A stretch of 64,000 nucleotides of DNA from Actinoplanes derwentensis (GTDB lineage Bacteria; Actinomycetota; Actinomycetes; Mycobacteriales; Micromonosporaceae): contig NZ_LT629758.1 in NCBI RefSeq assembly GCF_900104725.1, positions 1,240,001 through 1,304,000 on the forward strand, in the 5' to 3' direction. A program made the position numbers and the translations under genes. The notes below the pieces were generated by a model. The model ran no database searches and was not told where the DNA came from. It was given only the letters and a program-made list of their open reading frames with translations. This document shows positions 35,095-46,702 of the stretch, piece after piece. Numbering within the stretch: the first letter of the stretch is position 1; each line of letters opens with the position of its first letter.

Positions 35095-37833
35095 TCAGCG
35101 CATGGTCGTCCTCTGCGGGCACAGTGGGATCGGTGTGGTGTCCGGGAAGTAGCGGTTCCAGTCGATGCCGGCCGGGCCGGTGCAGGTTCGGTCGATGACG
35201 GCTGCCAGGTCGTCGTCGATGTGCCACAGTGCCGACTTCGCGTCCAGTAGCCGGAGCTGTTCGCCCTGCAGGCGAGGGGTGGTCAGGCGGAGGCCCTGAG
35301 TGCGCAGCGACAGCAGTCTCCGGCCGTCCCGGGCGTCCCAGATCCGGGCCTCGGCGCCGTCGACGACGGCGACCGTTCGCCCGCCGGGATCGAAGGCGGG
35401 AGCGGCCGTCTCGTCCAGGTCGTCGGCGTGCGCGATGACGCGGGGTGAGTGGGGGTCGGTCACGTCCATGATCGTCATGGTGATGCCGTCGAGGTAGGAC
35501 GTGACGGCGATCAGTCCACCCGGCCCGGACTGGACGACCGCGGGGTGCGGTACTCGCGAGAGGACGGCGACCGGACGGCCGTCGGTGGTCCAGCTCTCGA
35601 TGACGTCCTGATCACCCTCGCGGCGGCTGAGGACGACGCCGGAGCCGTCATCGAGCACGTCCGCCCCGACGACGTCCTCGGCGGAGAGGGTGCGGAAGGT
35701 GGCGGATCCGGTCCGCCACAGTCTGGCCGTCTGGTCGGAACCGATCGCGGCCACCAGGGAACCGGTGCGATCCAGGCCGTGGACGAGTCCCAGACCGGCC
35801 GGCAGCCCGATCTTGCGAGGATGATCGAGGTCGGCGAGGTCCCACAGGTCGGAGCTGGTGTTCGCGGTCCAGTAGACGGCGCGGTTCTCGTCGAGGCTCG
35901 CCGTCCGGAAGTGGCCGCCGCCGGCGTCGATCCGGCCCGCCGGCCGCCAGCTCACGCCGGAACGGCGCCAGAGCCGCAGCGTGTCCGCCTGGTCGGTGTA
36001 GGTGGCCGCGTACCGGACGGGGGGCTGCTGGTAACCACGCCCGAGCGTGGTGGAGTCCGCGGCGGCCCGGGCCAGCAGCAGTACATCGCGCGCCTCGCCG
36101 GTGGGGGAGAGGCGATAGGCGGCCAGCGCCAGAACGGCCGCGTCGTACGGATGGCCGGCGATCATGTCCCGGGCGGTGTCGGCCGCGCGTAACGAGAGCG
36201 CCTCGTTGCGCTGCTGTCCGGCCCGGTACTGCGCGGAGAAGGCCACGATCGCGGTGCCCGCCAGGAGCACGGCCAGCACGGTGAGCCCGGCGGCGAGCTG
36301 GCGCAGGCGGCGGGTGTTGCGCTGGTCGGCCTCCCGCCGGGCGGTGTCCGCGCGCAGCGACGCGTCCAGAAAGGCGTGCTCGCGGGGGTTGAGCCGGTCC
36401 CGGAGTTCGGTCGCCTGTTCCAGGCGCGCCCCGCGGTAGAGGGTGTCCGGATCATGAGCGTTGGCCGCCCAGACGGCGGCGGCCTCCGCGAGTTCGTGCC
36501 GGCGGCGCAGGTTCTCGCGATCGCGGGACAGCCATCCGGCCAGTCGCGGCCAGGCTCGCAGCAGGGCCTCGTGGGTCAGTTCGACGGTGTCCCGGCCGAT
36601 GGTGACCAGCCGTGCCGTGGCGAGACGGTCCAGGAGCGTGTCCGCTATCGGCAGGTCGGTACGCCGGACTCGGCGCTTGGTGTCCCCGGTGCCGTCGCCC
36701 AGCACCACCAGGCGCGGGAAGACCAGCCGGACGGCCTCGCGATCATCGTCGGTGAGCTGCGCGAAGGTGTGTTCAGCGGTCCGGGCGAGAGCGTGTTCGA
36801 TGCCGCCGACGTCCTCGTAACCGGCCAACGTCATGACCATGCCGCGACGGCGCCGCCAGGTCTCGGCCAGGGCGTGTGACGCTAGTGGCAGCGCGGCCGG
36901 CTGCCCGGCCACGTCCGAGATGAGGCGGGCCACCAGCGCGGTCTCCAGCGTCGCTCCGGCACGGGTGGCCGGCTCGGTGATCGCGGTCCGGAACTCCTCG
37001 GTCGACATCGGGCCGACCAGCACCTGGGCGCGGTGCAGCGCGGTGACGAGTTCCGGGTGCCGGGCGCAGTGACCGTAGAAGTCCGCTCGTACCCCGATCA
37101 CCACCTTGGTTCCCGGCCCGGCGGCGGCGGTGAGTGACCGGATCAGCCAGAGTCGATCGGCCTCGCCGCAGAGAGTGAAGACCTCCTCGAACTGGTCGAT
37201 CACCAGCAGGACCTCGCCGGATGCTCGCGCGAGCCGGTCCCGCAGCGCCCCGGTGCCGTCCGCCAGGTCGCGGCGGACGAGGTCGGCGGGTTCGCCGGCG
37301 AGATCCGCGACGGCGACCGCCAGTTCGGTGACCGGATCGGTTCCCGGCGTGATCAGGATCGGACGCCGTTCACTGCGGGCGATGAGCCCGGCCTGCAACA
37401 GCGACGACTTGCCCGCGCCGGAGGATCCGAAGACGCCGACGAAGGGGCGTTGTTCGACCATGGTCGCGAGGGTGCCGGTGACGGCTTCGCGGCCGAAGAA
37501 CCGATCGGCGTCGGTGACCCGGTAGGCGGCCAGACCCACGTACGGCATCGCGCCGGTGTGGGACCCGGGCCGGGCGGTGGCGAGGTGCCGCCACCGCCCG
37601 GTCCATTCCTCGACGTCGCCGCCGCACGCCCGGACCACCGCGCCGGTGATGGCGAGACTGGGCAGCCGGCGTCCGGACAGCGCGTCGGACAGGGCGGCCG
37701 CGGAGTAGTTCGTCCGCTTGCCCAGATCCCGGTACGAGAGGCGGCCGGCTCGCTGGCGAAGCCGCCGCAGATCACCGGCGAACCGGAGAAGGGGAGTGTC
37801 CTCCGATTCCAGCGGACGTTCCTGCCGGGGCAT
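35095..37833 (-). CDS. HTH-nSTAND1 NTPase-TM-WD40 protein
   Basis: 912 residues with four regions. Residues 15-72 are a Cro/XRE-like HTH (SYRDLGKRTNYSAAALSDAL). Residues ~97-450 are a STAND NTPase of the novel-STAND type: FFGREAVTGTL, Walker A GSSGAGKSSLLQAG (136-149), Walker B VLLVIDQFEEVF, and GQPAALPLASHALAETWRR. Residues ~508-530 are a membrane segment. The rest is a degenerate WD40-like propeller (AAIGSDQTARLWRTGSATF, AVVDGAEARIWDARDGRR). Such multi-domain proteins are common in multicellular actinomycetes and are proposed signalling or conflict sensors, with the propeller as ligand sensor. No effector domain is visible. Confidence 0.85.
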   Translation of the reverse strand: MPRQERPLESEDTPLLRFAGDLRRLRQRAGRLSYRDLGKRTNYSAAALSDALSGRRLPSLAITGAVVRACGGDVEEWTGRWRHLATARPGSHTGAMPYVGLAAYRVTDADRFFGREAVTGTLATMVEQRPFVGVFGSSGAGKSSLLQAGLIARSERRPILITPGTDPVTELAVAVADLAGEPADLVRRDLADGTGALRDRLARASGEVLLVIDQFEEVFTLCGEADRLWLIRSLTAAAGPGTKVVIGVRADFYGHCARHPELVTALHRAQVLVGPMSTEEFRTAITEPATRAGATLETALVARLISDVAGQPAALPLASHALAETWRRRRGMVMTLAGYEDVGGIEHALARTAEHTFAQLTDDDREAVRLVFPRLVVLGDGTGDTKRRVRRTDLPIADTLLDRLATARLVTIGRDTVELTHEALLRAWPRLAGWLSRDRENLRRRHELAEAAAVWAANAHDPDTLYRGARLEQATELRDRLNPREHAFLDASLRADTARREADQRNTRRLRQLAAGLTVLAVLLAGTAIVAFSAQYRAGQQRNEALSLRAADTARDMIAGHPYDAAVLALAAYRLSPTGEARDVLLLARAAADSTTLGRGYQQPPVRYAATYTDQADTLRLWRRSGVSWRPAGRIDAGGGHFRTASLDENRAVYWTANTSSDLWDLADLDHPRKIGLPAGLGLVHGLDRTGSLVAAIGSDQTARLWRTGSATFRTLSAEDVVGADVLDDGSGVVLSRREGDQDVIESWTTDGRPVAVLSRVPHPAVVQSGPGGLIAVTSYLDGITMTIMDVTDPHSPRVIAHADDLDETAAPAFDPGGRTVAVVDGAEARIWDARDGRRLLSLRTQGLRLTTPRLQGEQLRLLDAKSALWHIDDDLAAVIDRTCTGPAGIDWNRYFPDTTPIPLCPQRTTMR

Positions 37834-37937
37834 GACACCTTCCTCTGTTCAGGGTTTGTCGTTCAGTTCCCGGCACCGAACCCGAACATCGACGGGACAC
37901 CTAGGTTCGAGCCGAATCCACAGTAGAAGGGGTCACC

Positions 37938-39062
37938 ATGCGATTGCGAAACCTTCGTGCCCTCGCCGCGGCATCGGCCGCCGTCCTGGTTCTCTCGTCC
38001 GCGGCATGCGGCTCCAGTGAGAAGACCACGGACAAGACGGAATCCGGCGGCGCTCAACTGATCGGCGTCACCATGCCCACCCGATCCTCACAGCGCTGGA
38101 TCGGTGACGGGGAGAACGTCAAGAAGGCCCTGGAAACGCTCGGCTACCAGGTTGATCTCCAGTACGCCGAGGACGACATCCCCACCCAGGTCAACCAGGT
38201 CGAGAGTCAGATCACCAGGGGTGCGAAGCTGCTGATCATCGCGCCGGTCGACGGCACCGCGATGACCACCCAGTTGCAGACCGCGGCGGACCGCAAGATC
38301 CCGGTCATTGCGTACGACTGGCTGCTGCGCAACAGTCCCAACGTCGACTACTACGCCACTTTCGACAACTACAAGGTCGGGGTCCAGCAGGCGACCTCGC
38401 TGCTCATCGGATTGAAACTGCTCGACGCCGACGGGTCGCCGGGCGCCGCGAAGGGCCCGTTCAACGTCGAGTTGTTCGCCGGTTCGCCGGACGACAACAA
38501 CGCCACCTTCTTCTTCGACGGGGCGATGTCGGTGCTCAAGCCGTACCTGGACAAGGGCACGCTGGTGGTGCCGAGCAGGCAGACCGACTTCAAGACGATC
38601 GCCATCCTGCGGTGGCAGGCCGAGGTCGCCCAGAAACGGATGGAGAACCTGCTGACCTCGACGTACCGGTCCGGGCTGAAGGTGCAGGGGGTGCTGTCGC
38701 CGTACGACGGGATCTCGATCGGCATCGTGTCCGCGCTGCGCACCAGCGGGTACGGCATCAACGGGCAGCCGTACCCGGTGATCACCGGTCAGGACGCCGA
38801 GACGACGTCGATCAAGTCGATCATCGACGGTGAGCAGTACTCGACGGTCTTCAAGGACTTCCGTGAGCTGGCCAAGACGAGCGCCCAGATGGCCGACGCG
38901 ATCCTCAAAGGCCAGAAGCCGACGGTGAACAACGACAAGGACTACGACAACGGTGTGAAGGTCGTGCCGGCGATGCTGCTCGACACCAGCATCGTGAACA
39001 AGGCCAACTACGAACAGGCGCTGATCACCAGCGGCTTCTACCGCAAGGACCAGCTTCGATAA
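37938..39062 (+). CDS. ChvE-like multiple-sugar-binding lipoprotein
   Basis: 374 residues. A lipoprotein signal ends VLSSAACGSS (Cys28). Type-I periplasmic fold: AQLIGVTMPTRSSQRWIGDG, LLIIAPVDGTAMTTQLQTAA, VIAYDWLLRNSPNVDYYATF, and VLSPYDGISIGIVSALRTSG in the second lobe. This matches the ChvE/multiple monosaccharide-binding group (xylose, glucose, arabinose). Normally the gmuA/mmsA-type ATPase and mmsB-type permease genes follow; here only a convergent DUF2267 gene does, so it is an orphan binding protein that must borrow a transporter or act as a sensor. Confidence 0.88.
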   Translation: MRLRNLRALAAASAAVLVLSSAACGSSEKTTDKTESGGAQLIGVTMPTRSSQRWIGDGENVKKALETLGYQVDLQYAEDDIPTQVNQVESQITRGAKLLIIAPVDGTAMTTQLQTAADRKIPVIAYDWLLRNSPNVDYYATFDNYKVGVQQATSLLIGLKLLDADGSPGAAKGPFNVELFAGSPDDNNATFFFDGAMSVLKPYLDKGTLVVPSRQTDFKTIAILRWQAEVAQKRMENLLTSTYRSGLKVQGVLSPYDGISIGIVSALRTSGYGINGQPYPVITGQDAETTSIKSIIDGEQYSTVFKDFRELAKTSAQMADAILKGQKPTVNNDKDYDNGVKVVPAMLLDTSIVNKANYEQALITSGFYRKDQLR

Positions 39063-39068
39063 GGGGCG

Positions 39069-39542
39069 TCAGGCAAGCTGCTTGTCCGGTGCGGGCGTGG
39101 TCACGGGAATCCGGACGTGGCCGGTGAGAACGCCGGCACCGGGCTGGTGGCGAATGACGGCGGGCCGCCCGGCCAGCAGCAGCGGGCGCAGGTCGGCGGC
39201 GACCATGTGAGCGAACGCCGCGGGGCTGATCACGTGCAGGGACGTGTTCAGGTGTGCCAGGACCACCCGGGCCAGGAACGCGCCGTCCGGCTGGTCCGCG
39301 AACAGCAGGGCGGTGACCCGGTCGAGGAAGGGGCGACAGGCGGCCGGGGTCTCGACCCGGGCGTGCCCGGACAGCCCGGTGCGGATCTCGGCGGGCAGGT
39401 GCGGGGCGAGCAGTTCCGAGGCCCGAGGGGGGAGGACGTCGGCGAGCGCGCCCAGCACTCCGACGACGACTCGCAGACTTTCGCGGCGACCGTGCAGCCG
39501 AGCTTGGTGCTCGACACCGGAGAGGAGAGTATCGATATCCAC
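39069..39542 (-). CDS. DUF2267 domain protein
   Basis: 157 residues. All-helical, starting MDIDTLLSGVEHQARLHGRR, with LRVVVGVLGALADVLPPRAS then LLAPHLPAEIRTGLSG, the DUF2267 pattern of an EF-hand-like helical bundle of unknown role, often in stress-linked operons. It ends six bases from the convergent sugar-binding gene. Confidence 0.75.
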   Translation of the reverse strand: MDIDTLLSGVEHQARLHGRRESLRVVVGVLGALADVLPPRASELLAPHLPAEIRTGLSGHARVETPAACRPFLDRVTALLFADQPDGAFLARVVLAHLNTSLHVISPAAFAHMVAADLRPLLLAGRPAVIRHQPGAGVLTGHVRIPVTTPAPDKQLA

Positions 39543-39683
39543 CGGGAGTCCTTCCTAAACCTGTATGACCGACCCGGTTGTGCCCTGGCGTTCGGGGCTG
39601 AAACCGCGAAGAGGCGGACGTCACCCGAACCCGGAAGTGAGTATCGATACCGAACCCTCTTGCCGGTGTTTCCCGGAGATTAA

Positions 39684-41339
<1,656 letters not shown>

Positions 41340-41394
41340 GGTCGTTGCGGTGACCCGTCAGCAGCGCCGACCGACCTGACGGTGACCTGGAAGA

Positions 41395-41424
41395 CGCCGG
41401 GCTGAGGGGACCCTCAGCCCGGCG
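41395..41424. terminator. Bidirectional hairpin terminator
   Basis: CGCCGGGCTGAGGG pairs with CCCTCAGCCCGGCG around GA. It lies between the converging cellulase gene and the leftward operon ending at 41466. Confidence 0.85.
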
Positions 41425-41465
41425 CCACGGCGCGTTCGGCCAGATTCCGGCGGGCCGCGACGAGA

Positions 41466-41843
41466 TCAGGAGGGCGTGGCCCCGGCCGGTGGCTTGACCG
41501 CGAGCACCGAGCAGTGCGCGTCCAGCAGAATCCGCTGCGCCAGGTCCCCGGCCAGCATCTTCCCGAGCGGCGACCGCCGCCGCATCCCCACCACGACCAG
41601 GTCCACCTCGTCCTCATAGGACGCGTCGATGACGCGCGACGCCAGATCACGCCCGTCGCCTTCGCTCACCGTTTCGGTGGTCACCGGCACGCCGCCGGCC
41701 TCGGCCACCAGCCGTGCGAGCACCTCCACCGGCACCTCGCCGAGCACGGCCAGCCCCGCCCCGCGTAACGTTGCCTCCTGCGCCGCCCGCAGCAGCGCCG
41801 CCCACCCTTCGGGCCCGCGGGTCCACGCCGCTACGACCGTCAT
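41466..41843 (-). CDS. Universal stress protein (UspA-like)
   Basis: 125 residues, starting [20 protein letters not shown]. The nucleotide-binding signature is in DLVVVGMRRRSPLGKMLAGD then LAQRILLDAHCSVLAVKP (the G-2x-G-9x-G(S/T) pattern is only partial). It is the last gene of the leftward glucarate operon and its start overlaps the previous stop (ATGA). Its role in that operon is unclear; small USP genes are recurrent riders in tripartite-acid catabolic operons. Confidence 0.85.
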   Translation of the reverse strand: MTVVAAWTRGPEGWAALLRAAQEATLRGAGLAVLGEVPVEVLARLVAEAGGVPVTTETVSEGDGRDLASRVIDASYEDEVDLVVVGMRRRSPLGKMLAGDLAQRILLDAHCSVLAVKPPAGATPS

Positions 41844-42763
41844 GACCCGGCCACCGGTGTCACCAGGGTCCCGTCCTTCACGAACCGGGCGAGGTTGGCC
41901 AGCGTCAGATCGGACATCGCGCGTCGGGTCTCCGATGTGCCGCTGCCCAGATGCGGGGTGAGCACGACCCGGTCCAGCGTCAGTAGCGCGGCGGGCACGT
42001 GTGGCTCATCGGCGAACGTGTCCAGGCCGGCGCCGGCGAGCCGCCCGCCGACGAGCGCGGACACCAGCGCCGTCTCGTCCACCGCGGACCCCCGTGCCAC
42101 GTTGACCAGGAACGCGTCCGCACCGAGCGCGTCGATCACCTCGGCGGACACGAGATGCCGGGTGTTCGGGCCGCCGGACACTGCCACGACCAGCACGTCC
42201 ACGTCGGCGGCCAGGGCGGCGGGCGACGGGGCGTACCGGTAGGGCACGTCGCGAGGGCTGCGGTTGTGGTAGGAGATGTCGCACCCGAAGCCGTCGAGCC
42301 GCCGCGCGATCGCGAGGCCGATCCGCCCGAGGCCCAGGATGCCGACCCGCGCGCCGCTGACCTTGCGGGCCAGGGGCGGGTTGCCGTGGGCCGGCCAGTC
42401 GCCGCGGCGTACGTACCGGTCGGCGGCGCTGAGTCCGCGCATCACGTCGATGATCAGGCCGAGTGCGGTGTCCGCGACGCAGTCGTCCAGCACGTCGGGC
42501 GTGTTGGAGACGACGATGCCGCGGCGGGTGGCCTCGGCGACGTCGGTGGTGTCGTACCCGACGCCGAAGTTGATGACCGCACGCAGCGCCGGGAGCCGGC
42601 TCATCAGCGCGGCGCCGACACCGACGCGCCCGGACGTGACCGCGATGGTCACGTCGTCGAACGCGCCGTCCGCAAAGGTGTCCGGCAGCCGGCGTGCGGC
42701 GTAATCGGACGCGAGCGCCGACTCGAGAAACGGCATCAGCGGCCCTACCTGCACCACTGTCAT
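41840..42763 (-). CDS. D-2-hydroxyacid dehydrogenase
   Basis: 307 residues of the NAD(P)-dependent formate/glycerate dehydrogenase type. Cofactor motif [20 protein letters not shown]. Catalytic Arg in [12 protein letters not shown], Glu in FADEPHVP and His in [11 protein letters not shown]. It overlaps gudD upstream and the USP gene downstream by four bases each. In the operon it may reduce a 2-keto acid by-product such as hydroxypyruvate, glyoxylate or a keto-deoxy acid; it is not needed for the core glucarate route. Confidence 0.92.
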   Translation of the reverse strand: MTVVQVGPLMPFLESALASDYAARRLPDTFADGAFDDVTIAVTSGRVGVGAALMSRLPALRAVINFGVGYDTTDVAEATRRGIVVSNTPDVLDDCVADTALGLIIDVMRGLSAADRYVRRGDWPAHGNPPLARKVSGARVGILGLGRIGLAIARRLDGFGCDISYHNRSPRDVPYRYAPSPAALAADVDVLVVAVSGGPNTRHLVSAEVIDALGADAFLVNVARGSAVDETALVSALVGGRLAGAGLDTFADEPHVPAALLTLDRVVLTPHLGSGTSETRRAMSDLTLANLARFVKDGTLVTPVAGS

Positions 42764-44097
42764 GAGATCCTCCTCGCTAACGCGGGACGTTTCGGATCGA
42801 ACGACCAGCCGGGCACCAGGTACCGCATGGCGACCGCGTCGTCCCGGCCGCCGAGCCCCTTCGACAGGTAGAGCTCGTGTGCGGCCTCGAGCCGATCGTC
42901 ATCGAGGGTGACCCCGAGGCCCGGTGTGGACGGCACGTCCACGTACCCCTCTCGGATGATCATCGGCGATGCGGTCAGCCGCTGCCCGTCCTGCCAGATC
43001 CAGTGTGTGTCGATCGCGGTGACGTCACCGGGCGCGGCGGCCGCGACGTGGGTGAACATGGCGAGCGAGATGTCGAAGTGGTTGTTCGAGTGCGACCCCC
43101 AGGTCAGCCCCCACGCGTCGCACAACTGGGCGACCCGGACCGAGGCCTGCATGCCCCAGAAATGCGGGTCCGCGAGCGGGATGTCGACGGCGCCGGCGCG
43201 GACGGCGTGCCCGAGTTCGCGCCAGTCGGTCGCGATCATGTTGGTGGCGGTCGGCAGTCCGGTGGCGCGTTTGAACTCGGCCATGATCTCGCGGCCGGAG
43301 TACCCGTTCTCGGCACCGCACGGGTCTTCCGCGTAGGCGACGACGTCACGCATCGCCCGCCCGAACCGGATCGCGTCCGCGAGCGGCCAGCCGCCGTTCG
43401 GGTCGAGGGTTATCCGCGCGTCCGGGAACCGCTCCTTGAGCGCGATGACGGCCTCGACCTCGTCCTCACCGGCGAGCACGCCGCCCTTGAGCTTGAAGTC
43501 CGCGAACCCGTACCGCCGCCGTGCCGCCTCGGCGAGTGCCACGATCGCGGCCGGGGTGAGTGCCGGTTCGTCCCGCAACCGGGTCCAGTCGTCGGTCGCG
43601 TCGCCGGACCGGTAGGGAAGATCGGTCAAGGACCGGTCACCCACGAAGAACAGATAGCCGAGGGTACGCACCCGGTCGCGCTGCCGCCCGTCACCCAGAA
43701 GATCGCACACGGGTACGCCGAGGTGCTTGCCGAGCAGGTCGAGCAGCGCCGCTTCGAGCGCGGTCGCCACGTGCACGGTGGTGCGCAGGTCGAACGTCTG
43801 CGCACCGCGTCCACCCGCGTCCCGCCCGGCGAACCGGTCCCGGACCGCGCGGAGCACGCTCAGCCACGCCGCGACGGGCTGTCCCACGACGAGGTCGCGG
43901 GACTCCTCCAGGGTTCGGACGATGGACTCGCCGCCGGGAACCTCGCCGACTCCGGTGCTGCCGTCCGAGGCGGTCAGCACCACGACGGTCCGGGTGAAGT
44001 ACGGCCCGTGCGCGCCGCTCAGGTTGAGCAGCATGCTGTCGCGCCCGGCGACCGGCACCACGCGAAGGCCGGTCACCCGCGGCGTGTCACCGGCCAT
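42760..44097 (-). CDS. gudD: Glucarate dehydratase
   Basis: 445 residues, the length of enolase-superfamily D-glucarate dehydratases, which convert glucarate to 5-keto-4-deoxyglucarate. Signatures are the capping domain with [20 protein letters not shown], the KxK base in [15 protein letters not shown], metal ligands in [12 protein letters not shown] and [30 protein letters not shown], and the catalytic His in [13 protein letters not shown]. All catalytic residues appear intact. It follows the aldehyde dehydrogenase (11-base overlap) in a five-gene operon. Confidence 0.93.
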   Translation of the reverse strand: MAGDTPRVTGLRVVPVAGRDSMLLNLSGAHGPYFTRTVVVLTASDGSTGVGEVPGGESIVRTLEESRDLVVGQPVAAWLSVLRAVRDRFAGRDAGGRGAQTFDLRTTVHVATALEAALLDLLGKHLGVPVCDLLGDGRQRDRVRTLGYLFFVGDRSLTDLPYRSGDATDDWTRLRDEPALTPAAIVALAEAARRRYGFADFKLKGGVLAGEDEVEAVIALKERFPDARITLDPNGGWPLADAIRFGRAMRDVVAYAEDPCGAENGYSGREIMAEFKRATGLPTATNMIATDWRELGHAVRAGAVDIPLADPHFWGMQASVRVAQLCDAWGLTWGSHSNNHFDISLAMFTHVAAAAPGDVTAIDTHWIWQDGQRLTASPMIIREGYVDVPSTPGLGVTLDDDRLEAAHELYLSKGLGGRDDAVAMRYLVPGWSFDPKRPALARRIS

Positions 44098-45655
44098 CGA
44101 TCCTCCTCGGTACGCCGAGCGTGTTGGCGTCGTCGAGTCCGGCGGGCAGCAGCGCCGCCGGCAGGTTCTGGTAGGCGACCGGCCGCAGGAACCGCTCGAT
44201 CGCGGCCGTGCCGACCGAGGTGGTACGCGCGTCCGACGTCGCCGGGAACGGCCCGCCGTGCACCATGGCGTGCCCGACCTCGACGCCGGTCGGCCAGCCG
44301 TTGACGACGATGCGGCCGGCCTTGCGCTCCAGCAGTGGCAGCAGTGTGCGGGCCAGGTCCAGGTCCTCGTCGTCCGCGTGCAGCGTGAGCGTGAGCTGTC
44401 CCTCCAGCCCGGCGATGATCTCCCGGAGTTCGTCGACCGAGCCGGCGGTGACGATGAGCGAGCTGGCGCCGAAGACCTCTTCGGTGAGAGTCGGGTCGGC
44501 GTCCAGGCGTTGTTTGGTGGTCCGGAACAGGTGTGCCTGTCCGGGCGCCGCGAGGTCGTCGTCGTTCCCGCCGGCCGCGATGGTGACGACGCCGGCCGCG
44601 TCCCGCAGCCGGGCGACGCCGTCGGTGAACGCGTGCTGGATGCCGGGGGAGAGCATGGGTGCGGCCGGGACGGGGCGCAGCGCGTCCGCGGCGGCGTCGG
44701 CGAGCGCGTCGGCGCCGGATCCGTCGAGCATGATGACCAGGCCGGGGCTGGTGCACAGCTGCCCCTGGCCGACGGTCATCGAGCCGACCAGGCCGCGGCC
44801 GATCTCCGCACCGCGGTCGCGGAGTGCGGCGGGCAGCACCAGTACCGGGTTGATGCTGGACATCTCCGCGTAGACCGGGATGGGTTCCGGGCGGGCCTGG
44901 GCGGCGGCGACCAGTGCCAGGCCGCCGGAGCGGGAGCCGGTGAAGCCGACCGCCTTGATCCGCGGGTCGGTGACGAGTGCGATGCCCACCTCGCGGCCGG
45001 TGCCGAAGAGCATCGAGAAGACGCCCTCGGGCAGGCCGTGTTCGGCGACCGCCGCCTGGATGACGCGGCCGACCAGCTCGGACGTACCCGGGTGGGAACT
45101 GTGTGCCTTGACGATGACCGGGGCGCCGGCGGCGAGCGCGGCGGCGGTGTCACCGCCGCCGACGGAGAACGCGATCGGGAAGTTGCTGGCCGCGAAGACC
45201 GCGACCGGGCCGACCGGGACGAACCGGCGGCGGAGGTCGGGGCGGGGGAGTGGGGTGCGGTCCGGCAGGGCCGGGTCGATCCGGGCGCCGAGGAATCCGC
45301 CGTCGAGGACCACGGCGGCGAACAGGCGCAGCTGGTTGGTGGTGCGGGCGAGTTCGCCGCCGGCGCGGGCGGGCGGAATGCCGGTCTCGGCGCCGACGCG
45401 GGCGGTCAGGTCCGCGCCGAGCGCGTCGATGCCGTCCGCGATGGTGGTGAGGAACGCGGCGCGCGCCTGGGGGGTGGTCTCCCGGTAGGTGTCGAACGCG
45501 GCTTCGGCCAGTGCGGCGGCGCGTTCGACGTCCGCGATGCCGCCGAGCCCGTACGACGGCTCCAGCTTCTCGCCGGTGCGCGGGTCGATCGCGGAGATCT
45601 CGCCGTGCGTGCCGCGGACGGCGGTGGCGCCGATCAGAAGGTCACCGGTCAACAT
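44087..45655 (-). CDS. 2-oxoglutarate semialdehyde (2,5-dioxovalerate) dehydrogenase
   Basis: 522 residues from the ATG at 45655; the open frame continues far upstream but without homology. NAD(P)-dependent aldehyde dehydrogenase with [40 protein letters not shown], the catalytic Glu in [16 protein letters not shown] and the nucleophile in [17 protein letters not shown]. The sequence type is that of the alpha-ketoglutarate semialdehyde dehydrogenases of sugar-acid pathways. The start overlaps the kdgD stop by one base (TGATG), so translation is coupled. It completes the route from glucarate to 2-oxoglutarate. Confidence 0.92.
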   Translation of the reverse strand: MLTGDLLIGATAVRGTHGEISAIDPRTGEKLEPSYGLGGIADVERAAALAEAAFDTYRETTPQARAAFLTTIADGIDALGADLTARVGAETGIPPARAGGELARTTNQLRLFAAVVLDGGFLGARIDPALPDRTPLPRPDLRRRFVPVGPVAVFAASNFPIAFSVGGGDTAAALAAGAPVIVKAHSSHPGTSELVGRVIQAAVAEHGLPEGVFSMLFGTGREVGIALVTDPRIKAVGFTGSRSGGLALVAAAQARPEPIPVYAEMSSINPVLVLPAALRDRGAEIGRGLVGSMTVGQGQLCTSPGLVIMLDGSGADALADAAADALRPVPAAPMLSPGIQHAFTDGVARLRDAAGVVTIAAGGNDDDLAAPGQAHLFRTTKQRLDADPTLTEEVFGASSLIVTAGSVDELREIIAGLEGQLTLTLHADDEDLDLARTLLPLLERKAGRIVVNGWPTGVEVGHAMVHGGPFPATSDARTTSVGTAAIERFLRPVAYQNLPAALLPAGLDDANTLGVPRRIDGR

Positions 45656-46587
45656 CACTTCACCCGCTCGATGGAGGGCGTGGCGGCGATGAGCGCGCCG
45701 AGTTCGGCGAGTTCGGCCGGGGTCAGGTCGGACAGCGGCGGGCGGACCGGACCGGCGGACCGGCCGACGGCGGTCATCCCCGCCTTGACGATCGACACCG
45801 AATACCCCGCACGGCGGTTGCGGATGTTCAGGTACGGCAGAACGAAGTCGCGGATCCGGGCGTAGACGTCGTCGCGGTCGCGCTTGATGACCGAGTCGTA
45901 GAAGTCGCTGGCCCACCGCGGTGCGAAGTTGAAGATCGCGGACGAGTAGGTGGTGGCGCCGAGCTCCAGGTACGGCAGCGCGTAGGTCTCCGCGGTCGGC
46001 AGCCCGCCGACGTAGACGAGTCGCGGCCCGAGCTTGGCGTAGAGGTGGGCGACCACGTCGATGTCGCCGATGCCGTCCTTGAAGCCGATCAGGTTCGGCA
46101 GTTCCTCGGTCAGCTCGATGAACGTCTCCGGCGTGAAGCGGGCGTTCGCCCGGTGGTAGACGATCACGCCGAGGTCGGTGGCCCGGCAGACCGCGCGGAC
46201 GTGTTCCTTGAGACCGTCCTGGTCGAGCTCGGTGAGGTAGGGCGGCAGCAGGAAGATGCCGTCGGCGCCGGCGGCCTCGCCGTCGCGGGCCATCTCGACC
46301 GCTTGGGCGGTGCCGTATCCGGCCGGGGCGATGACCGGGACGCGGGCCTTGGCCTCGGCGACGGAGGCGCGCACGATCCGGCCGATCTCGGCCGGGGTGT
46401 GGCAGAAGAACTCTCCGGTGCCGCCGGCGGCGAACACGCCGCTGGCGTTGTATTCGGAGAGCCACTGCAGGTGGGCGCGGAACGCGGACTCGTCGAAGGT
46501 GAGCTCCGGCGTCATGTGGGTGACTGGAAAGCAGAGCAGGCCGGACCCCAGCGTGTCGCGCAGTGCGGTGGGCGAGAACGTGGTCAT
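45655..46587 (-). CDS. kdgD: 5-dehydro-4-deoxyglucarate dehydratase
   Basis: 310 residues from ATG 46587 ([20 protein letters not shown]); earlier in-frame starts would overlap the promoter. DHDPS-like TIM barrel with [20 protein letters not shown], the catalytic Tyr in [13 protein letters not shown] and the Schiff-base Lys in [12 protein letters not shown]. The enzyme dehydrates and decarboxylates 5-keto-4-deoxyglucarate to 2,5-dioxovalerate. It is the first gene of the leftward operon and is divergent from the LysR gene at 46703. Confidence 0.93.
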   Translation of the reverse strand: MTTFSPTALRDTLGSGLLCFPVTHMTPELTFDESAFRAHLQWLSEYNASGVFAAGGTGEFFCHTPAEIGRIVRASVAEAKARVPVIAPAGYGTAQAVEMARDGEAAGADGIFLLPPYLTELDQDGLKEHVRAVCRATDLGVIVYHRANARFTPETFIELTEELPNLIGFKDGIGDIDVVAHLYAKLGPRLVYVGGLPTAETYALPYLELGATTYSSAIFNFAPRWASDFYDSVIKRDRDDVYARIRDFVLPYLNIRNRRAGYSVSIVKAGMTAVGRSAGPVRPPLSDLTPAELAELGALIAATPSIERVK

Positions 46588-46671
46588 GAGGGCTCCCGAA
46601 CCGAGGCGATGAATACGCCGACCGTAGGCAGACCGAGTCATACCTGTCCAACACGCAAAGAGCATGGTTTG

Positions 46672-46686
46672 ATACCACTAAGGTAT
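46672..46686. promoter_or_regulatory. LysR-type operator
   Basis: ATACC-ACTAA-GGTAT, a palindrome with the T-N11-A core of LysR-family sites, in the gap between kdgD and the LysR gene and 17 bases before the LysR start. It is well placed for autorepression and activation of the glucarate operon. Confidence 0.75.
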
Positions 46687-46702
46687 TGCCAAGGAGGCGG
46701 GC

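Noticed and set aside
35095..39542. Anti-phage defence island around the nSTAND1 gene
   Set aside because: No restriction, nuclease, toxin-antitoxin or other defence gene is adjacent, so the context does not support it.
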